Notes under the pieces: generated by a model
Databases searched by the model: none
The model's input: the letters and a program-made list of their open reading frames with translations, nothing else
Told to the model about the DNA's origin: nothing
In this document: piece after piece, positions 11,282 through 22,376 of the stretch
Position numbering within the stretch: the first letter of the stretch is position 1
Layout: the number at the start of each line of letters is the position of its first letter
Source: Mariannaea sp. PMI_226
Lineage: Eukaryota > Ascomycota > Sordariomycetes > Hypocreales > Nectriaceae
DNA length: 64,000 nt
NCBI GenBank assembly: GCA_024336345.1
Contig: JANFOG010000003.1
Coordinates: 812,501-876,500, forward strand
Direction: 5' to 3'
Position numbers and translations under genes: made by a program

Positions 11282-13600
11282 ATGACTTCAGAGAAGCCCA
11301 ACCAGTCCGGAGAATCTCGCTGGCGTCGCATCTTCAACAACAGCTCTTCGAGCAATGACTCCTCAGACGTCAACAAGACTGCAAAATGGAGTTTGGGAAT
11401 TTTAAACCCCAAAGACACGATTGAGGTCCCAGGTCAGTTTCTGTTAAAATAGAGATTACATGTGAATCTCACTGACACCCAAGTTCAGGATCCGTCCTTC
11501 TTCTTGCCAAACATCGCAATGAACCGCTTGGTTTACGCAACGTCCATGCCAGAACGTCCCATTCTTCCATCCCCACTGGGTTTCCAGTTGAGAGTCCCAG
11601 ACTGTCAACTTCATCCCGGCCATCGGTTCCACCCGCACCACCTCCAGGCTCCTCCACAGATGCTGACCCAGCTGTCAATCACGATGATGATGAGATTGAG
11701 GCAATGAAGAAGACAAGCGACGGCGCTATTATTTTGGAACCCCAACCTGAAGAGTCTGGCAACGATCCTCTGAACTGGTCTAGTTGGCGGCGCGATCTTG
11801 CTTTGCTATGCCTTGGATTCTACTGCATGCTTGGTGGTGGAATGACTCCAATCATTGCTGCTGGCTTCACAGACGTTGCAAAGACATACAACATCGAGGT
11901 CGAGACCGTTTCCTTGACCACTGGACTCTACATGATGGGCCTCGGTGTTGGGTCTGTCATTGCGTCACCGACGGCAATTCTCTGGGGCAAACGTCCCGTG
12001 TATCTGGCCAGCTCGATCCTCTTCATTGCCACAGAACTGTGGTGTGCTTGGTCTCCATCTTTCAACTCTCTTTTGATTGCAAGAGTATTTCAGGGAATTG
12101 CCGTCAGCCCCGTGGAATGCCTTCCATCTGCCACTATTGCTGAGATTTTCTTCCTACACGAGAGAGCTTTTCGAATTGGCATTTATACTTTGTTACTTCT
12201 TGGTGGCAAGAATTTGGTCCCCCTCGTCAGCGCCGCCATCATTGGCCGTCTTGGCTGGCGATGGGTTTTTTGGTGAGCACCGTTTGCTGTAGTTTATCGT
12301 GAATGTCTTCTCTAACCAGACTAGGATTGTGGCCATGATTACTGCTTTTGGCGGCATCCTTCTATTTTTCTTTGTACCTGAAACATTTTGGGACAGAAGG
12401 CCGGTTCCCAAAGTTCGCCGTTCGTCAAGTCGGCCTAGCTTCCTCCGTCGAATCTCATCTCGCCATCATACCCCAGGGGTCATGAGTCCCCAGCACCAAC
12501 CGGAAGAGTATTTCGAGACAGATCACGCTGCGCAAAGCATTCCCACGTCGCCTATTTCTCCACACAGTCCCAGGAAGAAGGATATTCACGTTGGATTTGC
12601 TCCCGATGTGGATTCAAGCCTGCCCAACACTCGACCTTCATCTAGCCGAAGCTATCACCACCCTGTTACGCCCCCAGCCATTCATGTCCCAGCCTCTACT
12701 TCCCTGGAGTCGCCTGGCGTTGGTATCGAATCTGGAATGAAACCCAATATGCAATATCCCAGCCTTAGTGGCGAGGAATTTTCAGAACAGAATCTCGGGA
12801 GACTACCCAAAATCCGAGCCTATACTCACAATCTCAGACAGCAACCACCCAAGTCTTTCATGCAGCAACTGAAACCTTGGCATGGCCGCCTCAACAGCGA
12901 TAGTTGGTTCAAGGTTATGCTTCGGCCGTTTATCCTATTTGCATACCCTGCGGTCTTATGGTCTGCTGCCGTCTATGCTTGTTCCATCGGCTGGCTGATT
13001 GTTGTTTCCGAGTCGATCGCCCTGATTTATCGCAATCCAGAGTCGTACAATTTTGACGCCCTTCAATCCGGACTCGTATATGTGTCCCCTTTTGTGGGTG
13101 GTATTCTCGGCACTGGCGTAGCTGGGAAGGTCAGCGATGTGATTGTCAAGGCGATGGCGAAACGCAACGGCGGCTTGTATGAGCCTGAGTATCGTCTTGT
13201 AATGGCAATCCCCATCCTCATAACCACATGCATAGGCCTCATGGGTTTTGGCTGGTCAGCCGGGGAACGAGACAACTGGATTGTACCGACCGTCTTCTTT
13301 GGTATCATATCATTCGGGTGCTCCCTCGGTTCTACAACATCCATTACCTTTTGCGTGGACAGCTACCGCCAATATGCCGGGGAGGCGCTGGTGACTCTCA
13401 ACTTTTCCAAGAATGTTCTTCACGGGCTTGTCTGGAGTCTCTTTGTAACGCATTGGCTCAAATCTGATGGCCCGAAGGACGTTTACATCTGGATCGGTAT
13501 CATCCAGCTGATCCTGATGCTCTTCACAATTCCTATGTACATTTACGGCAAGCGGGCTCGCATGTGGACGGTCCGTATGAACATGATGGAGAAATTCTAA
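11282..13600 (+). CDS. MFS (DHA1-type) transporter with a long central loop
   Basis: Three exons, 11282-11432, 11489-12272 and 12325-13600, give 736 residues. The N-terminal ~130 residues are a Ser/Pro/Asp-rich cytosolic tail. Next comes DPLNWSSWRRDLALL, typical of fungal DHA1 drug:H+ antiporter relatives, and the first six membrane segments, including ARVFQGIAVSPVECLPSATI and GRLGWRWVFW. A cytosolic loop of roughly 175 residues, with Arg/Ser/Pro/His-rich sequence, separates the two halves. The C-half supplies the remaining segments (from about residue 515) and ends shortly after the last one. The substrate cannot be read from sequence. No biosynthetic cluster surrounds it, so a role in efflux of a metabolite or xenobiotic is only a family-level inference. 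The last intron has two AG acceptors five bases apart; only the second keeps the frame. Confidence 0.9.
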
Positions 13601-14052
13601 TGAATGATAGATGTATCACGAGACTGCTAGAATTGGTTTTTCTTTGGGTGCTTCTTGGAATGAAGATTGAGTTATACTGGGATAGATGCTTAGACGCATT
13701 CATGGCTAAGAAATATTTTATGTTTTGAGCTCGAGTTGGCATATTAAAGGAGAGTTTATCCAAGTTGTTTCTGGATCGGATCGTCATTAGAGTAGAATGG
13801 TTATACACTCTGGGACTACAACAGAGAATTATGTGCATTGTTAATATTCGCATCTTGCTTTCGTTTTGACTGACACCACTTTGCCGTAGTGAGTAAGTTT
13901 TGGGGATGTATCCACAGTGCAGAGAGTTGCTCAGCACACAGTCCCCACCTCTGCCCACGACCACAAACGATTGTGGGAGAAAGAGGGCGAATATACAGAC
14001 AGATCCAAGAGTTTCAAACTGGAAAAGTTCTGCGGCTACTCTCGCCCACATC
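13601..14052. other. Intergenic region between tandem genes
   Basis: This 452-nt gap holds the MFS gene 3' end and the ELP6 promoter. The ELP6 frame stays open upstream to about 13900, but the inferred ATG at 14053 fits the family N-terminus better. Confidence 0.6.
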
Positions 14053-14423
14053 ATGGCCTCCTCCTCACGAATCCCGCACCTCCTAGAGCCCTATCTCGCA
14101 CTTCCGTCCGAGTCGTCCTTGACCCTGCTCACCAGCGTGCTCGGCACCACCGCCAACTGGCTCGTTTTCAGGCACCTCTACTCGTACCTGCGCGGGGCGG
14201 CGGGCGCTGGGATAGAACAGGGTGATGGCAGGGACACGGGTATTGTTCTCGTGAGCTTTTTGCGAGATGCGACGTTTTGGAGGGAGGGAGCGGCAAAGCT
14301 GGTAAGTTTCTTCAATTTTATTTTTACTTTATGGGTTGTCCTTTTTTTTGGGTGGTTTATTTAGAAACAATTTTCATCGTCAGGTTTCCAAGTTTCCTTT
14401 GTTCAAGGAATAAAGCATACTAG

Positions 14424-14462
<39 letters not shown>

Positions 14463-15161
14463 GGAGAATTCAAGGCTAACCGGTTATACAATACCACAGG
14501 GCCTTGACTTGGATGCAATCTCTAGAGCAGGACGTCTTGTAATCGTCGACGGCCTGACGGGACTGGTTGCTCCCCCAGGGCCGACCGGAGTGTCTGCTGC
14601 TCGCAAGGAGAGAGTTCTTCGGTCCAGCAAGATTGTGGACGTCAAAAAAGAGATTGAGGGAGCTATTGCGGATCTCACTACGCATCGAAAGATCCTCATC
14701 GTTGATCAGCTCGATGCCCTCCTCGCGATAACTGAAGAGGCGACTACCAGTCTCAGCATTCAAAATCTCCTGCTTTCTCTTCGAAGCGTAAGTCCGCCCC
14801 TAAGCCTTGAGCCTTTCAGATTGAAGCAAAAGAGAGGAATCCGGAGAAAGACATCTTTGCTCACTTTTCATTCTTATGTGTACAGCTCGTTCACAGCACC
14901 GTTGCAACAATGTCAGCGGACTCGCCGCTCATAGCACCGCAGGTCACAACGCTAGAGCGTGAGCACGCCAGCCTCGTGCTATCAACAACGCATGTCGCGG
15001 ATGTGGTAATGGCCCTGAGGATGCTGGACACAGGCACAGCCAGGGACGTCAGCGGCGTGGTGCGCCTAACAGGGCCAGGAGTTGACGGCGGCGAGACAGT
15101 CGAGCTCCTGTACCACGTTGCTGCGGACGGGGGGGTGAGAGTTTTCGAGAGAGGAACATGA
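14053..15161 (+). CDS. ELP6: Elongator complex subunit Elp6
   Basis: Three exons, 14053-14301, 14500-14787 and 14886-15161, give 270 residues, with all introns in phase 0. The N-terminus (PHLLEPYLALP, then LLTSVLGTTANWLV), LVSFLRDATFW, and the C-terminal LDTGTARDVSGVVRLTG with LYHVAADGGVRVFERG match fungal Elp6. Elp6 is a RecA-like ATPase-fold protein that forms a hexameric ring with Elp4 and Elp5 and binds tRNA for Elongator modification of wobble uridines (xcm5U/mcm5U pathway). Like other Elp6 proteins it shows no obvious complete Walker A motif. Intron 1 is 198 nt and carries an AT microsatellite. The choice of start follows the family and a good ATG context; 51 further codons are open upstream. 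Confidence 0.92.
14426..14460 (+). repeat. (AT)n microsatellite in ELP6 intron 1
   Basis: An uninterrupted AT dinucleotide tract of 35 nt lies inside the first ELP6 intron, about 40 nt before the acceptor. It is likely to vary in length between strains. Confidence 0.95.
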
Positions 15162-16015
15162 GAAGAAACACGAACGGGGGAGTAATTGACTTGGCCATGG
15201 CATGCACCATGTATCTATGACAATTGTCATATATGGTGTGGGTAAGGGGGGGAAATAGTGAATACGGCCTGGTAATTGCAAAAAGAGAAACAGAAGAATA
15301 CTGTATATCGGTGGGAGGGGCAACTGGATGGACTTAGATGCCTCGTCAAAAGCTTGGATATATAGAGGATCACCCATAGGTCAAAGTGATTCAACCAGCA
15401 TTTTGACTGATCACAAGAGTTCATGATGGAATACTGGAGCGAGGAGAACAAGTCAAGCATAGCATAAACGATACCCAACCTTCAATCCTTTCCCCCAACC
15501 TCTCGTATTGTGCACAAGAAATAAAGAGAGAGAGAGAGAGAAAAAAAGAGACAAAATTCATGCAGAATCAAGATGCCATTTCAGAACCTCGTCACCGAAT
15601 CCCTATGGAATCTCAAAAAGCAAAGGGTTCCTTTTTTTTTCCTTGCTCAAACATGTAAAACACCATTGCCCATGCTCCGGCCGCCCCTGAATGGTTTCCA
15701 TGATTCACGTGCAGCCCTCTCACGACACGTTCCCAAACTCCTAATCGACCACTTAACCCACCATCACCACCACCAGTAAACCCTCCTCCATGATAATCCA
15801 TTGACCTCTCGTTCTTTTTTTTACGCTTGTCACTTCCAGGCCGTTCTTTGGGGGTGTTGCCATGTCGTTCTCCGCGTTCGCGCATGTGGTGCGCTTACTT
15901 GTTCGTTCCATTCATCAAGAGGTCTGGTTGGGGAGGAGGATGAGAGGGAAGGGGCGAGGGAAAGGGGAGGGAGTCGAGGTGAGGGGCTACCCGTCCCGTA
16001 CCGCTATCCCCAAAT
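15162..16015. other. Convergent intergenic region with (AG)n tract
   Basis: This is the space between the convergent ELP6 and eL37 genes. It contains an (AG)8 microsatellite at 15525-15540 followed by A-rich sequence. No coding signal was seen. Confidence 0.65.
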
Positions 16016-16749
16016 TTAAGCAGAAGCGTGCTTGACGGCACCCCGAGCGTTCTTGGGGTGGCCGGTCTGGAAACCGTTCTTGAATCGCCGGGAGACATCC
16101 TTGAGGTAGCGGGTGCGGCCGGTGCCGACGGTCTTTCTGCGCTTGGCCTTCTCGGACCAGTTGTCTGTAAGGAGGGGAAAAAATCTCAAGGTCAGCATTT
16201 GGCTCACTCATTCCATATGCCTCAAGTCCTCCCATTGGAGAACCTCCCAAGGACAGTGGTGGAAGGGGGATGTGTGTTCACGTACACTTGCGGGTCTTGG
16301 CAGCAGGGTAGCCGCAAGAAGCGCACTCATGCTTCTGGACGTGAAGCGAGCGGCGACCTATAAGAAATATCCCAATCAGCCTTTCCATTCTTTGTCGTTG
16401 TAGCTCAAAGCGTTCCCATTCCAAGATCAACCCCTCGCGCCAACTGATTTCCTCCATCGGTCGGATAGTCGTTTCGTCCTGGTTTATCCATCGTTGTTTC
16501 CATTTGAGACCGATCGGAAGAAGACAGTTGGCGAGAGGAGGAGATTGGACCTGGAAGAGCTTTCTTTCTGGGATTTGAGGGCATAAAGAACTAACCGCAT
16601 CGTCGGCACAGGGTGTGCGTCTTGTTGTGACGCTTACCGAAGCTGGAGGTACCCTTCGCTGTTTTTCACAAAAAATATCAGCATTCCGCAACGTGTTTCA
16701 AACGAAGGCGATGGGCATTTTCGAATGCCGCAGGGCGTAACGTACTCAT
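16016..16749 (-). CDS. rpl37: 60S ribosomal protein eL37
   Basis: Four minus-strand coding exons, 16749-16746, 16658-16596, 16357-16286 and 16164-16016, give 95 residues. The start ([19 protein letters not shown]) and the rest of the protein match eL37 throughout. Cysteines 19, 22, 34 and 37 form the C-x2-C / C-x2-C zinc-binding site. The C-terminus is basic and ends GAVKHASA. The first coding exon contains only the ATG and one further base, so the start codon sits almost against the first donor (GTACG). eL37 is a small zinc-containing protein of the large ribosomal subunit, bound to rRNA near the base of the exit tunnel. The gene is divided by three introns, a common architecture for fungal ribosomal protein genes. 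Confidence 0.97.
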
Positions 16750-16846
16750 CTTGGCTGTGGTGTTTGGGCGGTTAGTTGGATGGCGATCGAGAAATTCTCA
16801 ATTTGGGAGGGCGTTTTTTTTGGTGGAGTGTCGAATTCGCAACTCT

Positions 16847-16940
16847 AGCCCTAATTCTTCTGCGGGACGGGGGTTCGCTTCGGTGTGTGGGATGTTCCGC
16901 TTAGGTCATGTGATACCATTCTCCAATGAACACCACGTGA
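16847..16940 (-). promoter_or_regulatory. Ribosomal-protein promoter motifs: Tbf1-like box and E-box
   Basis: Upstream of the eL37 ATG, AGCCCTAA (16847-16854) matches the ARCCCTAA core bound by Tbf1, a regulator of ribosomal protein genes in several fungi. About 80 nt further upstream, CACGTGA (16934-16940) matches an E-box of the Cbf1 type. Both matches are short, so function is inferred from position and known roles of these factors. Confidence 0.4.
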
Positions 16941-17021
16941 CTCGGGGCAGGACTAACCCAGATAGCTGTCCATGGTGGGGAGGCCACTGGAAGGCACTGT
17001 ACAGGTATTGACCAACAAAAA

Positions 17022-17048
17022 GGTACCTAGGTACCCAAGGAGGTACCT
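17022..17048. repeat. Clustered GGTACC / CCTAGG palindromes
   Basis: GGTACCTAGGTACC is a perfect 14-bp palindrome at 17022-17035, followed at once by AGGTACCT (17041-17048). Related palindromes recur in other intergenic parts of the window, at about 3034, 31301 and 51786. Confidence 0.8.
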
Positions 17049-17538
17049 TATCAAAGAAGGGAATAAAATTCCTCAGACATCAACCTCATCTATGTTATGG
17101 CCTTCGTACCAAGTATAGTATCCTCGCAAGTCATATGATGGGAAATACAGACAACTAGTGCAATATGAAAAGAAGACGCAGAAAAACATAAAAATTGAAA
17201 ATTTTGATTGTGTCCAGAGATAGGAAGACCGATATCTTTACCAATTTCATGTCTCCTGATCCATCGACCTCACATAAGATAACACAACTTGATAAGAAGC
17301 GATGTTATGGGAATCAACTGCAACGTAAAAACATTCATTTCTGAGGTATCTCATATATATCCGAACCAGCCAAAATCAATCCTGAATCCAAAAACGCCAC
17401 GACTCATGTAAAGTATTTACAGAGAGACCCGCTTTCTTCTAAAAACACGCCTGAACATCCTAACATCTGTAGATTTCGCCCATAACCCAATATTCAAAGA
17501 TAAGACAAGACAGCTTCGTTACCTAGCATTAGGCCCGT
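17049..17538. other. Intergenic region, tandem minus-strand genes
   Basis: This AT-rich gap lies between the OPT transporter 3' end and the eL37 promoter. No gene was seen. Confidence 0.6.
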
Positions 17539-20205
17539 TCAAGGCCATGAGCTAGGTCCAATAGTCTGGCCAGCTGTTACGTTCTTCGAGATTGCTTGTC
17601 TCGTCATGTCGAGAGTGTGCAGAGCAGCATTGTTTCCCCACCAGTCGGGGTCATTGGCGCTTGTCAGATATAGAGTGAAAAAGATGACAAGGGTTGACAA
17701 GATCAAGCCGCAATCCAAGGCTGCTGATGTGATGTAATTGTACTGGAGCCACCATCCAGTATAGCGGCGCTTAATGAAGTAGTTGAAAACAGTGCCGGCC
17801 ATGCCCCAGCAAAGATAAATGTACACGGTCGCTGGAGGGAGCATGTTGGAGCCACCATAGATCAGTGGAGTGCAAACATATCGCCACAAGGATCGAGGCC
17901 ACTTGCGTGCGAGCATCCAGGTGATAACGGGAGTAATTGCACCAACCAACCAGAACCACTGGAGAGACGAATAGATGGCACCACTGCTGAAGATTCGAGC
18001 TGGGCCAATGGCTCCCCAGATGACGGATGCGGTGTAAAAGACTCGGCCTCCGGGACAAGTGTAGTTGTTCTCTTGATCTTCACTGCACACGTTGGGAATG
18101 TGTCCTAGAGCCCAGTTCATGACGCAAATCTGGACTATGGCAGACCAAATAGATGCGACGAGTTGTGAGGAAAACATGACTCGCGGTGGCACCTTCATAT
18201 AATGGCCGAGCTTGAGGTCCTGCGCAAAGTAAAGTGCCTGGCCCATGCAGACATAGCCGTAATTCTTGAACATCATCATGGCCATGGGGCGTCCGGGAAC
18301 CATGTAACCAATGATAAACTCTGTTAAAACATTCAGGCCCAGCTGAATGTTGGTAATAGCCTGGACCAGACCGATGGGAATAACCCAAATGATGGGAAGT
18401 AGCATGCAGATAACGAAAGCCCAGGCAGGGAAACCGGTAGGATATCCAGCGACCACGCCGAATGAGATGGCAAGCATGACAACGAAGAGAGCTGGCTCCT
18501 TTGTTAGTAATACCATTCCCCCCAAGACGGAGAATTATTATGAGCAAGGGAAACGTACCAAGATACCACCAATCCTCCGCATCCCGATACTTCTTCATCA
18601 AACGCATGTGAACATCGTCCTCCTGGTGGCGAGCAAGCTTAAACTGTTTCCAAATCTCCTGGCCGTGGTATAGCCCCACGTGGACAATAACCGCAGTGAC
18701 AGCGGCAAAGGAGAGTCCGTATGCCATAGCAAACTGGGTAGGCAGGAAAAGAGGCGAATACTCCTTATAGGCGGTCTCGTTGAATTGGAAGTTGGCGTCC
18801 AGAATTCTTGAGACGTTGTAGACAGCACCAGTGTTGTCATATGACTCAGATGATTGAACGGGGAAGTAGTCGGCATACCACGTTCCAGTGAAATGAATGC
18901 CCATAGAGATACAAACGAAGAAGACGATGATCCCCACAAGCACGTTGGCAATGGCATGGAAAGGAGGAATGAGAGGTGACTGAAGGTAACCGCTGTAGAC
19001 GGTCCAATCGAACGAGGTAGGCATCAAACCGTAACCAGTCTGACCACCAAAGAGCTTGTTGATGGTAACACTCTTGGGGGCGATCCAGCAAATCCAGGTG
19101 AAATAGGATAGGCCTTTGAAGATCCAGCCGGGAAACCAGTACCAAACGAAACCACCGGCCACGACATACAGGAACCACCTGTATCGTCCAATCCTCCAAC
19201 CATTCGTCTTGGTGGGATCCGAGCTGGAGTGGTCATGGAGAGTGTAAAATAGCGCGCAGTTGACAAGGTCCGAGGGCCAGATCATGGCGGCAGGCCAAAC
19301 CAAGAAGCGACGTGCCAGGCCGGCAAGACCATAACCGGTGCAGAGGGTGGTAATTCCAAATAGAAGCTGGAAAGCCCAGCCGAAATTCTGGCCGTAGAAG
19401 AGCTGTTGAGCGATCAAAACATCTGTGGCGTAGAGCACACCACCACCATACGCAGCCTTGATATTACATTAGCCATCGACCAGACCTGACAGAAAATAGA
19501 GGTGAAGGAGGTGCTTACATTTGACATGGCAACAATGACGACGTGTTCCTTGTAGTTAAATTTGCCCGGCTTGAGGTTGAACTTGAGACCAAATAGATTC
19601 CATTCGCGATCGGGCATGACCAGATCCCAACCAAGACCGATAGGGTAAGCAATGAGCTGAACAACATATGTAGTGATGGTGACACTCGGGTTACGCAAGG
19701 AGAAGAGCATGTTGACACCCGAGCCAATAGTGCAAAGAAGTAAACCAATCACCCAGGCACGAATGGTGTTGGCAGGAAGGTCAACATCGAAGTTGCGGAC
19801 CACAGCGCGGACCTATACGAAACATTAAAATCAATCAATCAATCCTACTCAACAAGGTTGGTGTTTGGGGACTCTCTAGTCGGAGCGATGCAAGACAATA
19901 TTGAGAATGTATTTGGGGGGGAAGAGGGGGGGCGGTACACATACCTCGGGGTATGGACTGTTGTCTTCCATGAGCGCATGCTCAATCTCGATGCCTTTCT
20001 CGGCATTTCCAGTTGCGATGGCGGCATCGACATCGGTCAAGTCGTCGATAGGCAGGTTGGGATCAAGTTTGTGCGCCTTTTCGAATTGTTTGAGATTCTC
20101 GAATTGATCAACACCTGATGCGGCAGCGGCGGCGGCTTCGAGAGGGCCTGGCAACGGGGTGATGTCGACGGCCTCGTGCCGTTTGCGAAAGATGGACAGG
20201 ACCAT
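17539..20205 (-). CDS. OPT-family oligopeptide transporter
   Basis: Four minus-strand exons, 20205-19945, 19812-19519, 19456-18559 and 18491-17539, give 801 residues, the usual size for the family. The cytosolic N-terminus (~85 residues) leads into NSPYPEVRAVV, a typical entry to the OPT core. Many hydrophobic segments follow. Conserved family blocks include the stretch with YPIGLGWDLVMP, FKNYGYVCMGQAL, and KVPPR, a form of the KIPPR motif. The C-terminal half has WALGHIPNVCS and YIYLCWGMAG. OPT proteins import small peptides such as tetra- and pentapeptides, and sometimes glutathione or metal chelates, across the plasma membrane with protons. The substrate here is not readable. The GTG and other codons upstream of the ATG at 20203-20205 remain open for a few residues, so the start is likely but not certain. 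Confidence 0.95.
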
Positions 20206-22358
20206 GGCGAATGGCACTTTGACGCCCGCGGGCTGGCTTGAAAGGAGCGGCAGCCGATGGGTGATGAAATAGGCGGTGGTTGATGGCGAGGGTGAGGGTT
20301 GTTGCGAAAGGAGAGAAAGTCGAGCACAGGCGCAGGCTGGCGAACAAGCAAACCTATGCGGGAGTGGTTTACAAAGACCGCGCGTGGAGTGGCTGGCTGG
20401 GCTGACCTAGGCTGGGCGTTAAGAGCGACCAGAGCACGGGCTACGGGGGAGAGGGTTCTCCCCGCGGGAAGAGGATAGTGAGGAGGAGCGGAGCTATTAA
20501 GATTGGCACCAGGTGGCCAGAAGCGTCTTCGAGAAAGGGCCAGGCGGAGGATCTGGAAGACAGAGGGTGGCAAGGGGGTTGTTTGTAGGTGCTGTAAGCC
20601 GTAATATGGTGTAAGTGTATTTCAGCGAAGACGTCTGGAACAAGTGGACCACAGGATGAGGAGAAGATTTGCTGAGCGAGACACACAAAGAGAAACGGAG
20701 AAGAGAGTCACAGATTGCGGATGAGACCCTGTCTCTTGTCTCGTGTGTGAGATTGAGAGGGAGGAGCAAGAGGGAGAGCGAGAGTGAGTCTTTGTCTTGT
20801 GTGTGCGAGCGTGCGTGTGTGTGTGTGCGTCTGTGTCTGTGTCTTGTGGGAGGGCGTCGCGCAGCCATCACAGCATGGCACCAGGCGCACCTTCCCGCTT
20901 CGGCATAGCCGGCACCGGGGTCGGCGAGAGCATGGACCCGAAAGCCTTTTTCAGCTGCAGTCCACAGTTTCCAGGCTAGTTTTGGTAGCCTACCTAGTTA
21001 TTCAAACAGGCATTGCTCCGAACATGCTGCAAAGGATGGATATGGACAATACTATGTACGGTACGTAGCATTTTTGGTTGTGTTTCGTGGGCAGATAATT
21101 AGTTATCTCCAGGATGCAGATCTTGGTACCTTTTGTTACACAATAGGATAGAAAAGAACATAAAGAAAGTCCAGAAATAAAGAGTTAAAGTGCAATACAG
21201 AACATATTCGGCTACAAGTACATATCATCATTCGTCGTCGTCGTCGTCAACAACTTACATACGCTCCATGCACATCAGGGGATTGCATCGCTAACTAAAG
21301 TGCCTGTGTCAAAATGCAGGTATATACTATGTATTTTATAGATTTGGCATTGTAAAGCACAGATTCCTATGTCCTCTTCCTCCGTTGGTAGGTGGGCGCG
21401 AGGGGTACCTGTGTCTTTCAATTTTCTGACCCACAAACAACCGGAATCCCTTGCTTCCCACGTTTCGCCTTGTCTCTTAAACATGTAGGGTAAAGTAACG
21501 CTTATGAACAGTTACGAAGATGTTCAGCCATTCACTTCACCTTTGATTTCCGCGCGAGCAATATTTTTGCGCTACATGCTACATGAAAGCCCCCTGCTTC
21601 TTAGGAAGCAACAGGAAGCCGATGCTTGGGTACTGTAATTGCCTCCTCGCTAAGTTAGGTTTGAAGCACATGTAGGAGGAACGCCACAGTACTGCGCTGC
21701 CGCACGTCCATTCCATCCATCTCTCACACAGCCAATCACTAATCCCCAAGGTGGCTGTGAGACTTTTCAAGGTGCCTTATCTTCCATCCCGCCTGGGGTT
21801 AGCCTCGGACCGCTTTGGTAGCGCTCCACCATGTCATGATTTGACTTTGGGGTTGTGCCAAAATGGCCCATCCTACAGTTCCTACGGAGCACTGAGAGCA
21901 GGTTAATCTGATGCAGCTCCTGCACCTACATAGTTACAGGGAAACTGCCTGTCGGCTAATTATCCTGTACGAACTCGGTCCTCCATCCCCCGATAATCGG
22001 CACCTGAAGGAAGGCTACCTATGATTAACTAGGTATCTTACAGCACCGTCGTTGGTACAGAGTGTTTTCAACATGAGCATACATATGTACCGTACATTGA
22101 TAGCACAGGTTTTTCAGAGTTTCAGATGCCCCAGCTCTTCCGCAACAAAGTCCTCCCTGGAAAACGTGGCTCCCCACGTATCCTTACTGCTTACATTTAG
22201 ATTTCTCGATCACCAACCCAGCAGCAATTTCTTGGCAGGACATGGTTCCATATCCCTCCCCCTCGCCCATTTCTCCCAACTTTACCTACATTATGGAGCA
22301 CTCAATCATTTCAATGATGTCTTCATTCCCAGCCATATCACAAGCGAAAGAGAAGGAG
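20206..22358. other. OPT promoter region and intergenic sequence
   Basis: This region starts with the promoter of the minus-strand OPT gene, which shows purine/pyrimidine asymmetry. Several open frames near 20037-20908 arise from low-complexity sequence. Beyond about 21000 no gene was seen. Confidence 0.55.
20796..20848 (+). repeat. Imperfect GT-rich microsatellite
   Basis: Irregular GT/GC repeats include an unbroken GT run at 20815-20827. The tract lies about 600 nt upstream of the OPT start codon. Confidence 0.85.
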
Positions 22359-22376
22359 AAAAAAAAAAAAAAAAAA
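22359..22376 (+). repeat. A18 homopolymer
   Basis: Eighteen consecutive adenines follow a purine-rich GAAAGAGAAGGAG stretch. No adjacent coding remnant was recognised. Confidence 0.9.

Noticed and set aside
11282..20205. MFS and OPT transporters as parts of a biosynthetic cluster
   Set aside because: Neighbours are housekeeping genes (ELP6, eL37); no synthase, P450 or cluster regulator is present.
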